Source: Thiohalocapsa sp. ML1
GTDB lineage: Bacteria; Pseudomonadota; Gammaproteobacteria; Chromatiales; Chromatiaceae
Reading direction: 5' to 3'
NCBI RefSeq assembly: GCF_001469165.1
Contig: NZ_JABX01000039.1
Span: 1 to 55,973 of the forward strand
DNA length: 55,973 bases
Position 1 is the stretch's first letter. Each line of letters opens with the position of its first letter. Positions 35,707 through 44,644 of the stretch are shown here, in pieces. The notes below the pieces were generated by a model. That model was not told the origin of the DNA and ran no database searches. It saw nothing but the letters and a program-made list of their open reading frames with translations. The translations under genes were made by a program, and so were the position numbers.

Positions 35707-36177
35707 TCAGGTGTCGGCGGGCCCGGTCAGGCAGAGCTCGCGCACCGCGGCGATGGCGGGGGCGAGTGCGGCGCCGACGGCCGCGCTCAGCTCGAAGTGC
35801 CCGTAGTCCCAGGCGCCGCCCGAGATGGTCACGAGCCAGGCCTCGGGGGCGGCGCCGTAGAGCCCCTCGCACCACGCGAGCAGCTCGCGCGGGTCGTGGA
35901 AGTGGGCCATGGTCGACGGCGCGCTTGGGTCCGGCGCGAGGCGGCGGGTGCGCACCTCCCCGGGCGTGCCCTCCGCGGCGGCATCGATGAAGACCACGCG
36001 CTCGGCCCGGTGCAGCTCCGTCACCAGCTCGGCGGTCAGGATATGGCGCGCCTCGACCTCGGTGCCGGCGGGCCAATTGCCTTGCTCCACCAGCTCGGTG
36101 ATGCGGTCCGCGAGCAGCGGCCCCACCGCGTCGTCACCGCGGATGGGGCTGCCGTAGCCGATGATGAGGGTTTGCAT
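35707..36177 (-). CDS. hoxW: [NiFe]-hydrogenase maturation protease
   Basis: A 156-residue endopeptidase of the HyaD/HoxW family that removes the C-terminal tail of the large subunit after nickel insertion. IGYGSPIRGDDAVGPLLADRI holds the Gly-rich nickel-sensing segment and Asp, and FIDAAAEGTPGEV the second Asp; the conserved His lies in HFHDPRELLAW. It lies downstream of hoxH, its likely substrate. It is separated from hoxH by about 260 bases of tandem repeats. The name hoxW is by context. Confidence 0.88.
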   Translation of the reverse strand: MQTLIIGYGSPIRGDDAVGPLLADRITELVEQGNWPAGTEVEARHILTAELVTELHRAERVVFIDAAAEGTPGEVRTRRLAPDPSAPSTMAHFHDPRELLAWCEGLYGAAPEAWLVTISGGAWDYGHFELSAAVGAALAPAIAAVRELCLTGPADT

Positions 36178-36436
36178 GTGATTCAGTACGGAGTACGGAG
36201 GAGTACGGAGTACGGAGTACGGAGTACGGAGGAGTACGGAGTACGGAGTACGGAGTACGGAGGAGTACGGAGTACGGTGAGGGAACCTGTACCGCCGGAG
36301 TTGGGTCCCGACCGCCGCGCATGGCCGGCGCACGAGGTACGGGTCGCCGAGGCCGTACAGGCGGTGCCCCCCGTACTTCGTACTCCGTACTTCTTCCCGT
36401 ACTCCGTACTTATTCCCGTACTCCGTACTTCTTCCC
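36178..36436. repeat. two heptanucleotide repeat arrays in opposite orientation
   Basis: From 36186 to 36275 there are GGAGTAC units with a regular 10-base variant GGAGGAGTAC every fourth unit, giving a higher-order 31-base period. From about 36378 to 36436 the complement GTACTCC/GTACTTC appears with spacers in units of about 19 bases. Between them, 36281-36375, I see no gene. The whole block sits between the hoxH stop and the hoxW start. Confidence 0.85.
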
Positions 36437-37867
36437 TCACCCCCTCGCAATCCGCCGAACCACGTCGCCCGCCGCATTCCTGATATCGATCACCATCGGC
36501 ATCTGCCCGAACGCATGCGACGCGCACGACAGGCAGGGGTCGTAGCAGCGGATCACGGCCTCGACGCGATTCAGCATGCCTTCCTTCACGTCGGTGCCGT
36601 CCACGTAGGCGTCGGCGACCTGCTTGATGCTGCGGTTCATGGCCAGGTTGTTGTGGCCGGTGGCGATGATGAGGTCCACCCAGGTGATGAGCCCTTCATC
36701 GTCGATTTTGTAGTGATGCATCAGCGTGCCGCGGGGTGCCTCGGACACGCCGATGCCCTCGCTCTTGTTGCCGCGGGCGCGGGCGCGCACGCGGGTGTCG
36801 AGGATCTCGGGGTCCTTCAGCAGGCGCTGCATGCTCTCGATGGCGTAGATGATCTCCACCAGCCGTGCGTAGTGATAGTGGAAGCTGGAGGCGATGGGTC
36901 CCGCGTCCTCCTGCAGGGTGTGGAACTCGGCCAGCGCCACGTCGGCATAGGGCGTGCCGCAGGCGTCGGCGTTGTTGAGCCGGGCGAGGGGGCCGACCCG
37001 GTAGATGCCCTTCGGGTAGCCGAGCGGCTTGTAATACGGGAACTTCATGTAGCTGAAGTCCTCCACCGCCTCGCCGATGATGCGGGTGTAGTCGCGCGGC
37101 GGCACCTTGTCCTCGAGGATGCGGCCGGTGGCGTCCTTGAGGCGCAGATAACCGTCGTAGTGCTCCAGGTGGCCGTCCGGCGACACCAGACTCAGGAACA
37201 TGGTCTTCATGGTGCCGAAGTGGCTCGCCTCGTCCAGGAACTTGGGCACCAGGGTCTTGTAGAAGGCGTAGGTGTCTTTGGCGATGGTCAGCGCCTCGGG
37301 CAGCATCGCGAGCATGGCATCGCGCTTCGCGACCGTGAGCGGCTCGTTCACACCGCCCGGCACGACCCAGGTCGGATGAATCTTCTTGCCGCCCAAGCTC
37401 TCGATGATGGTCTGGCCGATCTGCCGCAGCCGAATGCCGCTCTTCGCCAGCTCAGGCTCCGCGCGCATGACGCCGAAGATGTTCCGATCCTTGGGGTCGG
37501 AGTCCCAGCCGAGCAGCAGGTCCGGCGATGACAGGTGAAAGAAGCTCAACGCATGGCTTTGCAGGAGCTGCGCCAAGTTCATGATGCGCCGGAGCTTCTC
37601 CGCCGTCGGCGGGATGGTCACCGCGAGCAGGTCGTCGCAGGCCTTGTTCGAGGCCAGCAGATGGCTCACCGGACAGATGCCGCAGGTGCGCGCCGTCAGC
37701 GCCGGCATCTCGCGATAGGGGCGGCCCTCGCAGAACTTCTCGAAGCCGCGGAACTGGGTGAGGTGGAACTTGGCGTCCTCGACCTCGCCGGTGTCGGCCA
37801 GTTGCAGCGTGATGCGCGCATGGCCCTCAATGCGGGTAACCGGTTCGATGCTGATGGTGCGGCTCAT
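36437..37867 (-). CDS. hoxH: NAD-reducing [NiFe]-hydrogenase large subunit
   Basis: A 476-residue catalytic subunit carrying the Ni-Fe active site. The N-terminal ligand motif is [10 protein letters not shown] (preceded by [15 protein letters not shown]). The C-terminal ligand motif is DPCLSCASH, followed by [21 protein letters not shown], the tail that a maturation protease should cut after His. GAVEDFSY-type middle motifs ([18 protein letters not shown]) fit HoxH rather than membrane-bound uptake enzymes. The start at MSRTISIEP is chosen over the ORF start at 37957. It is the cytoplasmic partner of HoxY. Confidence 0.95.
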   Translation of the reverse strand: MSRTISIEPVTRIEGHARITLQLADTGEVEDAKFHLTQFRGFEKFCEGRPYREMPALTARTCGICPVSHLLASNKACDDLLAVTIPPTAEKLRRIMNLAQLLQSHALSFFHLSSPDLLLGWDSDPKDRNIFGVMRAEPELAKSGIRLRQIGQTIIESLGGKKIHPTWVVPGGVNEPLTVAKRDAMLAMLPEALTIAKDTYAFYKTLVPKFLDEASHFGTMKTMFLSLVSPDGHLEHYDGYLRLKDATGRILEDKVPPRDYTRIIGEAVEDFSYMKFPYYKPLGYPKGIYRVGPLARLNNADACGTPYADVALAEFHTLQEDAGPIASSFHYHYARLVEIIYAIESMQRLLKDPEILDTRVRARARGNKSEGIGVSEAPRGTLMHHYKIDDEGLITWVDLIIATGHNNLAMNRSIKQVADAYVDGTDVKEGMLNRVEAVIRCYDPCLSCASHAFGQMPMVIDIRNAAGDVVRRIARG

Positions 37868-37968
37868 GGTGCGTGGCCCGATGGTTGCGTGATTGAAGGT
37901 GTCCGCGGGTGGCGGGCGGGTGGGGGTGGGCGCGGCGGCCTCAGTCCGCGGCCACATCCGCCTGCCGC

Positions 37969-38511
37969 TCAGGCGCCGAAGCGCGTCACGCGGCCCGGGT
38001 CCGGCGTGCGCCCGGCGATGAGCTCGGTGAGCACGTAGTGGATCGCGTCCGCGTGCGGCGGGCAGCCGGGCACGAAGATGTCGATGGGCACGACGCCGTG
38101 GATCGGCTGCACAAGCGCCAACAGCGCCGGCACGCCTTCGGTCGGGATCTGCGGATTCAGGTCCACGTTCTCGCGGTAGGCGCGCTCGATCACGTCGTCG
38201 AGCTTGAACGGGTTGCGCATGGCCGGGACGTTGCCGTTCACGGCGCAGTCCCCAAGGCTGATCAGGAGCTTGCAGCGGGCGCGGAATTCGCGCGCCTTGT
38301 GCAGGTCCTCCTCGTTGCTGATGGAGCCCTCCAGAATCCCTAAGTCCACGTGCTCCGGCAGCTCCTTCGCGTCCACCAGCGGGCTGTAGACGACGTCGAT
38401 GTGCTGGGCCAAGTCCACCAGCCGCTCGTCCATGTCCAGAAAGGACATGTGGCAGCCGGAGCAGCCGTCGAGCCAGGTGGTGGCGACCGTAATCTTGCCG
38501 TTGCCGCTCAT
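37969..38511 (-). CDS. hoxY: NAD-reducing hydrogenase small subunit
   Basis: A 180-residue [4Fe-4S] small subunit. Ligand Cys are in [17 protein letters not shown], in [14 protein letters not shown] and in [15 protein letters not shown], which is the short HoxY-type set without the extra cluster domains of membrane-bound enzymes. The start ATG overlaps the hoxU stop (ATGA). It passes electrons from HoxH to HoxU/HoxF. About 100 bases lie between hoxY and hoxH. Confidence 0.95.
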   Translation of the reverse strand: MSGNGKITVATTWLDGCSGCHMSFLDMDERLVDLAQHIDVVYSPLVDAKELPEHVDLGILEGSISNEEDLHKAREFRARCKLLISLGDCAVNGNVPAMRNPFKLDDVIERAYRENVDLNPQIPTEGVPALLALVQPIHGVVPIDIFVPGCPPHADAIHYVLTELIAGRTPDPGRVTRFGA

Positions 38512-39239
38512 CGGTGACTCCTCCGCCGCGCCAGAATGGACAGGAATTGCTGGTCTTTGACCATTTCCCCGACGGAAGTGCCCTGCTTGACGAGCGCCCC
38601 GGTGGGGCAGACCTGCACGCACTTGCCGCAGCTTGTGCAGGACTCGCTGTCGCCCCAGGGCTTGGCCAGGTCCGTGACGACTTGGCAGCCGCTGCCGCGC
38701 CCCATCATGTCCCAGGTGTGGGCGCCCTCGATCTCATCGCAGACCCGCACGCAACGGGTGCAGAGCACGCAGCGGTTGTGGTCAACCCGGAACATCTCGT
38801 GGCTGGAGTCGACGCTGTAGCTGGCATTGCGGTAGGGCATGCGCACGTGATCGACGCCGCAGCGCTGCGCCAGCCATTGCAGCTCGCAATGGCCGTTGGA
38901 GACGCAGACGGAGCAGACGTGGTTGCGCTCCGCGAACAACAGCTCCACCAGCGTGCGGCGGTAGCGTTGCAGCTTGTCGGTGTTGGTCTGCACCCGCATG
39001 CCCTCGCGGACGCGGGTGGAGCAGGCGGCCTGCAGGCGCGGACCGCCGTCCACCTCGACGACGCAGAGCCGGCAGGCGCCGACCACCGAGAGCCCCTCCA
39101 GCCAGCACAAGCTCGGCACTGGAATCTTGTTCTCGCGGCAGACCTCGATGATGGTCTCGTCCTCGCGGGCGGATAGATCCTGCCCGTCGATGTTCAGCGT
39201 GACGACGCGGACGTTGGGTTGCACGGCGCGGATGGGCAT
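38508..39239 (-). CDS. hoxU: diaphorase iron-sulfur subunit
   Basis: A 243-residue electron-transfer subunit related to the N-terminus of NuoG. A plant-type [2Fe-2S] domain has [20 protein letters not shown] and later AACSTRV; the His-containing Cys motif is [15 protein letters not shown]. Two [4Fe-4S] sites follow in [13 protein letters not shown] and [17 protein letters not shown]. It links HoxY to the NADH-site subunit HoxF. The start at MPIRAVQPN is 5' of a normal first beta-strand (VVTLNIDGQ). Confidence 0.95.
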   Translation of the reverse strand: MPIRAVQPNVRVVTLNIDGQDLSAREDETIIEVCRENKIPVPSLCWLEGLSVVGACRLCVVEVDGGPRLQAACSTRVREGMRVQTNTDKLQRYRRTLVELLFAERNHVCSVCVSNGHCELQWLAQRCGVDHVRMPYRNASYSVDSSHEMFRVDHNRCVLCTRCVRVCDEIEGAHTWDMMGRGSGCQVVTDLAKPWGDSESCTSCGKCVQVCPTGALVKQGTSVGEMVKDQQFLSILARRRSHR

Positions 39240-39293
39240 GGAATGTCCTCGTCCGGGGGTTGCGTAGACTTGATGCCGATAGGTAAAGAGCGG

Positions 39294-39452
39294 TCAGCTC
39301 GGCTTTTTGATGATTTGGTTTGCGAGATGCTCGCGGATTTCGCTATGTCTCAGGACCGCCGTTGACGCTTTGGGCTCCGGGTTGTGCTACCAGTCGTGCC
39401 TGCCGCCATGGCAAATCAGCGCACGGCCCATGGCTTCCAAGCGCTTGATCAA
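39294..39452 (-). pseudogene. hicA: hicA toxin relic with an internal stop codon
   Basis: The minus strand between hoxU and the coiled-coil ORF reads LIKRLEAMGRALICHGGRHDW, then TAG at 39387-39389, then HNPEPKASTAVLRHSEIREH and LANQIIKK, ending at 39294. This matches the HicA mRNA-interferase layout (GGRHDWYHNP, then PRHREIxEHLAxxIIKKL) with the Tyr codon turned to a stop. No intact HicB is next to it. It sits inside the hox operon. Confidence 0.6.
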
Positions 39453-39495
39453 GCCCCGGCGCTGCACACGCGGCGACGCTGGAGCGTCTGCGCTT

Positions 39496-39519
39496 GCTCC
39501 CACGCTGGAGCGTGGGAGC
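39496..39519. repeat. hairpin GCTCCCACGCT/AGCGTGGGAGC
   Basis: An inverted repeat with 11-base arms (GCTCCCACGCT and AGCGTGGGAGC) separated by two bases lies between the hicA relic and the small coiled-coil ORF. The same kind of hairpin is frequent in intergenic space of related genomes. It could attenuate transcription inside the hox operon. Confidence 0.55.
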
Positions 39520-39556
39520 CAGGCCCAAACCGGGCCACAGTTGCGCGATGCCCAAG

Positions 39557-39808
39557 TCATTCCTCGTCCACGAGATCAAGCCGGCGCTCGACGCGGCTAA
39601 GCCGGTCCTTGATGGAGTCGAGGGTCACCTGCTGTCGTGCAACGTCTTCTTGAGTGAACACCAGATCGCGCTTCGTGCCCAGCACCGCAGCCTCGAGGCT
39701 GCTGACGACGCGCGACTGAAGCTCTCGAATCTCGCGGACGATGCTGTCTTGTCCTGCGCGCAGACCCCGCAGGTGCTCCAAGATCAGGTTCTGAACGCTG
39801 TCGGTCAT
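39557..39808 (-). CDS. small coiled-coil protein between hoxF and hoxU
   Basis: An 83-residue protein with heptad-like helices throughout (LILEHLRGLRAGQDSIVREI, RELQSRVVSSLEAAVL, VTLDSIKDRLSRVERRLDLV). There is no Cys and no metal site, so it is not a cluster-carrying Hox subunit. The stop-to-start distance from hoxF is about 27 bases, so it is probably cotranscribed with the hydrogenase genes. Similar short coiled-coil proteins are common as stand-alone genes of unknown function. A role in hydrogenase assembly is possible but unproven; chance insertion together with hicA is the alternative. Confidence 0.65.
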   Translation of the reverse strand: MTDSVQNLILEHLRGLRAGQDSIVREIRELQSRVVSSLEAAVLGTKRDLVFTQEDVARQQVTLDSIKDRLSRVERRLDLVDEE

Positions 39809-39835
39809 ACCGCTCGCGCCTGTTGCAGGATCGCC

Positions 39836-41449
39836 TTATCCCAGCTTCTCCTCGTACTCGTGCCGGAAGTACCGCAGCGTGCTCAGCACCGGGTTCGGCG
39901 CCGTCTGCCCGAGGCCGCATAGGCTGGTGGCCTGCACCACCTCGCACAGCTCTTCCAGCAGCTCCAGGTCCGCACGGCTCGCCTGCGCCTTGGCGATCTT
40001 GTCCAACAGCCCATGCATCTGCTGCGTGCCCGCGCGGCACGGGATGCACTTGCCGCAGGACTCGTCCATGCAGAACTCCATGAAGAAGCGCGCCACATCG
40101 ACCATGTTCGAGCTCTCGTCCATGACGATCATGCCGCCCGAGCCCATCATGGTGCCCAGCGTCTTCAGGCTGTCGTAGTCCACCGGAATGTCGAGATGTT
40201 CCTCGGGCACGCAGCCGCCGGACGGACCGCCGGTCTGCACGGCCTTGAACGCCTTGCCGTCGGGGATGCCGCCGCCGATCTCGAAGATGATGTCGCGCAG
40301 GTGCGTGCCCATGTCAACTTCGATGAGACCGGTGTTGACGATGGTCCCGGCGAGCGCAAACACCTTGGTACCCTTGGACTTCTCGGTGCCGATGCCGGCG
40401 AACCACTGGCCGCCGTTGGAGATGATGGGCGGGATGTTGGCGTAGCTCTCGACGTTGTTGATCAGCGTGGGGCAGCCCCAGAGCCCGTACTCCGCCGGGT
40501 AGGGCGGGCGCGGGCGAGGCTGGCCACGGCCGCCTTCGATGGAGGCCATCAGCGCCGTCTCTTCGCCGCAGACGAAGGCGCCCGCGCCGAGGCGGATCTC
40601 GATGTCGAAGTTGAACTGCGTCTCGCAGATGTGGTTGCCCAGGAAACCGGTGCGCTTCGCTTTGCGGATGGCGGTCTTGAGTCGCTCCACGGCGAGCGGG
40701 TACTCCGCGCGCACATAGACGTAGCCCTTGTTCGCGCCGATGGCGTACGCGGCAATCGCCATTCCTTCGAGCACGCGATGCGGGTCGGACTCCAGGACGG
40801 CGCGGTCCATGAACGCGCCCGGGTCGCCCTCGTCGGCGTTGCAGATGACGTACTTCTGCCCCGGTGGCATCTTGGCGACCGTGGACCACTTGAGGCCGGT
40901 CGGGTAGCCGCCGCCGCCGCGCCCGCGCAGCCCGCTCGTGGTTACCTCGTTGATCACGTCCTGCGGCGTCATTTCGCTCAGCGCCCGCACCATGCCCGCA
41001 TAGCCGCCGACCATCACGTAGCCACGGAAGCTGTCCGGGTCCACGATGCCCGAGTTCTCAAGCACGATCCTATGCTGACGCGCGAAGAAAGGCATGTCGC
41101 TCGGGATGCGCAGCCGCTCGACGGGCGCCGCACCGGGCGTGATGCTGGCCAGGATGTCCGGCGCGTCGGCAGCGGTCACGTCGCGGTAGATGATCGCCTC
41201 GTCCAGCGGCGCGGCGGGCGCGGCGACGGCCACCAGCGGTCCCGCGGAGCAGAGCCCCATGCAGCCGACGCCTTTGACGGCGCACTGGCCTGGCGGCGTG
41301 TCCGCGCAGGCCGCGCTCAGCGCCTCCAGCACCGGTCCGGCGCCGGATGACTGGCAGCTCGCGGCCATGCAGACGCGAATCTCGGTGTCAGGCTCTTTTG
41401 ATTCGGCGCGGTACTTGGCGGCGAGCTCTTCGAGGTCGTCCAGGTTCAT
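39836..41449 (-). CDS. hoxF: diaphorase NADH-binding flavoprotein subunit
   Basis: A 537-residue NuoF-like subunit with an extra N-terminal thioredoxin-like [2Fe-2S] domain (CMAASCQSSGAG, GVGCMGLCSAGPLV). FMN- and NAD-binding segments GLRGRGGGGYPTGLKW and CNADEGDPGAFMDRAVLE follow, then GAGAFVCGEETALMASIEG, and the [4Fe-4S] motif ESCGKCIPCRAGTQQM near the end. It should oxidise or reduce NAD(H). The start overlaps the hoxE stop by four bases. Confidence 0.95.
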   Translation of the reverse strand: MNLDDLEELAAKYRAESKEPDTEIRVCMAASCQSSGAGPVLEALSAACADTPPGQCAVKGVGCMGLCSAGPLVAVAAPAAPLDEAIIYRDVTAADAPDILASITPGAAPVERLRIPSDMPFFARQHRIVLENSGIVDPDSFRGYVMVGGYAGMVRALSEMTPQDVINEVTTSGLRGRGGGGYPTGLKWSTVAKMPPGQKYVICNADEGDPGAFMDRAVLESDPHRVLEGMAIAAYAIGANKGYVYVRAEYPLAVERLKTAIRKAKRTGFLGNHICETQFNFDIEIRLGAGAFVCGEETALMASIEGGRGQPRPRPPYPAEYGLWGCPTLINNVESYANIPPIISNGGQWFAGIGTEKSKGTKVFALAGTIVNTGLIEVDMGTHLRDIIFEIGGGIPDGKAFKAVQTGGPSGGCVPEEHLDIPVDYDSLKTLGTMMGSGGMIVMDESSNMVDVARFFMEFCMDESCGKCIPCRAGTQQMHGLLDKIAKAQASRADLELLEELCEVVQATSLCGLGQTAPNPVLSTLRYFRHEYEEKLG

Positions 41450-41940
41450 TCTGCGATCTCCCGTTCGATGCGCTCACACAGTTGCTCGGTGCCGAGCTTG
41501 CCGATGACATGACCGTCGAGCACCACGGCGGGGGCGAGGCCGCAGGCGCCGACGCAGCGGGCCGTGAGTACGGACAGAGACTTGTCCTCGGTGGTCTCGC
41601 CGGGGGCGGCGCCGAAGCGCTCCTGGATGCCCTCGATGAGCGCTCCGGCCCCTTTGATGTAGCAGGCCGTGCCGGTGCACACCACGCAGGAGTGGCGGCC
41701 CTGGGGCTTGAGCATGAACAGGTGATAGAAGGTCGCGACGCCGTAGACCTTGCTGAGCGGCAGGTCCAGCGAACCCGCGACGAAAGTCATGGCCTCCTCG
41801 TCGAGGAAGCCGAAGGCGTCCTGCACCGCGTGCAGGGACTCGATCAGCGCGTGCCCGGCGTAGCCGTTGCGGCGCATGGTGGCGTTGACCAGCTTCCAGC
41901 GCTTGTCGTTGCTGGGCAGGTCCGGCGGGGTTCGCTGCAT
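41446..41940 (-). CDS. hoxE: diaphorase NuoE-like subunit
   Basis: A 164-residue thioredoxin-like [2Fe-2S] protein. VYGVATFYHLFMLKPQGRH and the Cys pairs CTGTACYIKGAG and ARCVGACGLAPAV match HoxE/NuoE. It is the first gene of hoxEFUYH. Pentameric HoxEFUYH enzymes are typical of cyanobacteria and purple sulfur bacteria such as Thiocapsa, which supports the source group. The start ATG at 41940 lies in a 430-base divergent gap to pssA. Confidence 0.95.
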   Translation of the reverse strand: MQRTPPDLPSNDKRWKLVNATMRRNGYAGHALIESLHAVQDAFGFLDEEAMTFVAGSLDLPLSKVYGVATFYHLFMLKPQGRHSCVVCTGTACYIKGAGALIEGIQERFGAAPGETTEDKSLSVLTARCVGACGLAPAVVLDGHVIGKLGTEQLCERIEREIAE

Positions 41941-42369
41941 GGTCGGGAGGCCCTCGGAGTTGCTTGGAGCCGCGCGTGTTCAGACACGCCGGCGGCGGTT
42001 GGCTGGCCCGGGCAGGGCGTCGGTTGCCGCTGGGTCGGCGGCCGTCGCGGGCGGCCTTGCTCGGTGGCCGCCCGATGGTCGGCATCGGGCTGTCGCTGCG
42101 CCCGGGGTCATGCCGACAAGGCCCTGCAACGGGCCCCCGCGAAGGTCATCACCGACGCCGCGCTCAGGCCGCATTAAATCGTGCTTGCCGCGATTGTGAA
42201 AGCAAAGATTGGATGACGGCGGGCGAGCCGGGCGTCGGCCCGAACATTCGCAGCGCCGCGTTCGCGTGTACTGGTTGGCAGGTCGGTGGCGCGGCTATAC
42301 TGGCGTCGCACCGGCCCGGCATCCGCGCCGGTCCCGCCCCCCTGCGAGCCACCGCCAGCACCACCGGAC
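41941..42369. other. divergent intergenic region hoxE / pssA
   Basis: No gene is supported. It probably contains the hox operon promoter and the pssA promoter. I could not identify a sigma-54 or other convincing box by eye. Confidence 0.4.
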
Positions 42370-43170
42370 ATGACAGAGCCCGAGCCGACCACCGCGCCGG
42401 ATGCCCCGGCGGACCCGACCTCGGAGCGCGCACGCCCGAAGCGTCGCCGCGGCATCTACCTGCTGCCGAACCTGTTCACCACGGCGGCCCTGTTCGCGGG
42501 CTTCTACGCCGTGCTCTCGGCCAATGCCGGGCGCTTCGAAGCCGCCGCGCTGGGCATCTTCGCGGCCATGCTGCTGGATGGCTTCGACGGGCGCATCGCG
42601 CGCATGACCAACACCCAGACCGCCTTCGGTGCCGAGTACGACAGCCTGTCGGACATGGTGGCGTTCGGCGTCGCGCCGGCGCTGGTGGCCTACGAGTGGT
42701 CGCTGGCGGGGCTCGGCAAGCTGGGCTGGCTCGCGGCCTTTGTCTACACGGCGGGCGCGGCGCTCAGGCTCGCCCGTTTCAACTCGCAGCTCGGCGTTGC
42801 GGACAAGCGCTACTTTCAAGGCCTGCCGAGTCCGTCGGCGGCGGCCATCATCGCGGGCTTGGTCTGGATCGGTGTCGACAACGATTTAACCGGGGCCGGC
42901 ATGGGTTTGCCCGTCGCGGTGCTCACCGCGGCGGCCGGGCTGCTCATGGTGAGCAACTTCCGCTACCAGAGCTTCAAGCTGCTGGATCTGCACGGGCAAG
43001 TGCCCTTTGTCGTGCTGGTGCTGGCGATGCTCGGTGTCGCGCTGGTGGTGCTGGATCCGCCCATCGTGCTGTTTCTGCTGTTCTTGGCCTATGCGGTGTC
43101 GGGTCCGGTACTGACGCTCGTGCAGCGGCGTCGCCATCGCCGACGTCGGCGCGCCCCAGCGGCGAGATGA
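42370..43170 (+). CDS. pssA: CDP-diacylglycerol-serine O-phosphatidyltransferase
   Basis: A 266-residue inner-membrane enzyme that makes phosphatidylserine, the precursor of phosphatidylethanolamine. The CDP-alcohol phosphotransferase motif is DGFDGRIARMTNTQTAFGAEYDSLSD (DG-x2-AR-x8-G-x3-D-x3-D), given here in parts: DGFDGRIARM and FGAEYDSLSD. Around eight hydrophobic segments are visible and the C-terminus is Arg-rich. It is the archaeal/Bacillus-type II PssA, not the E. coli soluble type. ATG at 42370 is chosen over an Arg/Pro-rich extension. Confidence 0.92.
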   Translation: MTEPEPTTAPDAPADPTSERARPKRRRGIYLLPNLFTTAALFAGFYAVLSANAGRFEAAALGIFAAMLLDGFDGRIARMTNTQTAFGAEYDSLSDMVAFGVAPALVAYEWSLAGLGKLGWLAAFVYTAGAALRLARFNSQLGVADKRYFQGLPSPSAAAIIAGLVWIGVDNDLTGAGMGLPVAVLTAAAGLLMVSNFRYQSFKLLDLHGQVPFVVLVLAMLGVALVVLDPPIVLFLLFLAYAVSGPVLTLVQRRRHRRRRRAPAAR

Positions 43171-43324
43171 GCCGCGCGGCCGCCATGTCGCGTTGCGGAC
43201 CGGCGGCCGGTGCGCTCGCCGCGTTGCCCTGTGTCATTACACTCGCCCGCCGGGGCGAGTAGCGTGAACCTCGCCGGGCAGACCCGGCTCGGATTCCCCG
43301 TGAGCTGTCGCGAGTAGTACCCTG

Positions 43325-44644
43325 ATGAGAGGCATGCTGAATCTCCCTCGGAGCCGCGCTGTCATTTGGGCGGCGGTCGTGCTGATTGCGCTTCAAATGC
43401 ATGCGGCGGCGACGCTCGCGGGTGACGCGGACGCCACCTACGCACAGGTCCCGCAACCGTGGCCGCCGGTGCCGATGGGCTATCCGCCCGGGCCGCCCGG
43501 CTACGCGCCGCCGCCCGCGCAGCATTGGCCGGCGGCGGCGCCAGCCTCGGCGCAGCCGTCGGTGCCCGCGGGCACTGCCGCAACGCCGCCGGCTGCGCCC
43601 GCGGCTGCTCTGCCCGGGACGCGGCCGGCGCTTGCGAGCACCCAGCCCGCACCGGCGACCCAGGCCGTCGCCCCGGCGCCTGCGCCCGCCGCGCTGGCCG
43701 CACCGCCGATGGATGCCCCGGTCGGCGGCTCGGTCCAGGCACCGGCGAGCGCAGCCGATGGGGCCTCGGGTCTGACGCGTGAAGACAGCGCCGAGTGCAT
43801 GCGCTGCCATTGGATGGAGACCATGGCGTACCGCGATCCGAACACGCGGCAGATCGTGGACCTCTCCATCGACCGCGAGGCGTATGAGCATTCGGTGCAC
43901 CACGAGCTCGCGTGCCGCGACTGCCACGACCGCGCCTACAAACACTATCCGCATCGCACCAGCAGCGCGGACGAGGGCCTAAGCTGCGTCGGCTGTCACG
44001 AGGAGCGCCAAGACGACCCGGACGTGAGTCCGCCGAACCTCGCCGGCTTCGACCTCCAGTACCAGCACAGCGTGCACGCGCTGGAGGCAAATACCGAGGG
44101 CGGCGAGCCCTTCAACTGCTTCTCCTGCCACAATCCGCACGCGTTCCGGCCCTTGGCTCACGACACGCCCGTGCAGCAGGTGGTGGCCGCGAACAACGCG
44201 CTCTGCCTGGACTGCCACACGGAGCTGCGCTCGCCGGTGCCGAAGGGCCATGGCTGGCTGCCGCGCCCGCAGCAGCATTGGGCGGCCGTGCGCTGCATCG
44301 ACTGCCACACGCCGGTGGAGGGCCGCGATCTCTACGCACCGTCGCACGAGCTGCTCGGCGCCACCGAGAGCAACCAGAACTGCGTGGAATGCCACAGCAA
44401 GGGCAGCGAGCTGCTGGCCCAGCTCTACGTGCACCGTGCCGAGCTGGAGCGCGAGCAGGAGGGCTTCTTCGCCCATGCCCTGTACAACGACGCCTATATC
44501 ATCGGCATGAGCCGCAGCCCCTTAATCGACCTGCTCGGGCTCGCCATCGTCGGGCTCACGGTTGTCGGCGTCGCGGCCCACGGTTATGGTCGTTATCTGG
44601 CCCACAAGCGGGCGCAGACGCCCAAGCGGGAGGAGGCCGCATGA
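43325..44644 (+). CDS. membrane-anchored heptahaem cytochrome c
   Basis: A 439-residue exported cytochrome. A Sec signal (AVIWAAVVLIALQMHAAATLA) is followed by about 110 residues of Pro/Ala-rich linker, then seven CxxCH haem sites (CMRCH, CRDCH, CVGCH, CFSCH, CLDCH, CIDCH, CVECH) and a C-terminal transmembrane helix (PLIDLLGLAIVGLTVVGVAA) with a basic tail. The Pro-rich stretch may span distance from the membrane. The last codons overlap the cytochrome b start (ATGA), so the two proteins are made together. It likely shuttles electrons between the b-type cytochrome and the octahaem protein. No close named family was recognised. Confidence 0.8.
   Translation: MRGMLNLPRSRAVIWAAVVLIALQMHAAATLAGDADATYAQVPQPWPPVPMGYPPGPPGYAPPPAQHWPAAAPASAQPSVPAGTAATPPAAPAAALPGTRPALASTQPAPATQAVAPAPAPAALAAPPMDAPVGGSVQAPASAADGASGLTREDSAECMRCHWMETMAYRDPNTRQIVDLSIDREAYEHSVHHELACRDCHDRAYKHYPHRTSSADEGLSCVGCHEERQDDPDVSPPNLAGFDLQYQHSVHALEANTEGGEPFNCFSCHNPHAFRPLAHDTPVQQVVAANNALCLDCHTELRSPVPKGHGWLPRPQQHWAAVRCIDCHTPVEGRDLYAPSHELLGATESNQNCVECHSKGSELLAQLYVHRAELEREQEGFFAHALYNDAYIIGMSRSPLIDLLGLAIVGLTVVGVAAHGYGRYLAHKRAQTPKREEAA

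Noticed and set aside
35546-36076. N-terminal extension of the Old Yellow Enzyme
   Set aside because: The frame stays open only because the 7-bp repeat encodes YFVLRTS repeats; the family's normal N-terminus begins at 35545, and the extension would overlap hoxW.
36178-36436. A CRISPR-like or protein-coding region between hoxH and hoxW
   Set aside because: Units are 7 or 19 bases with no spacers, and the frames encode only repeat-derived peptides.
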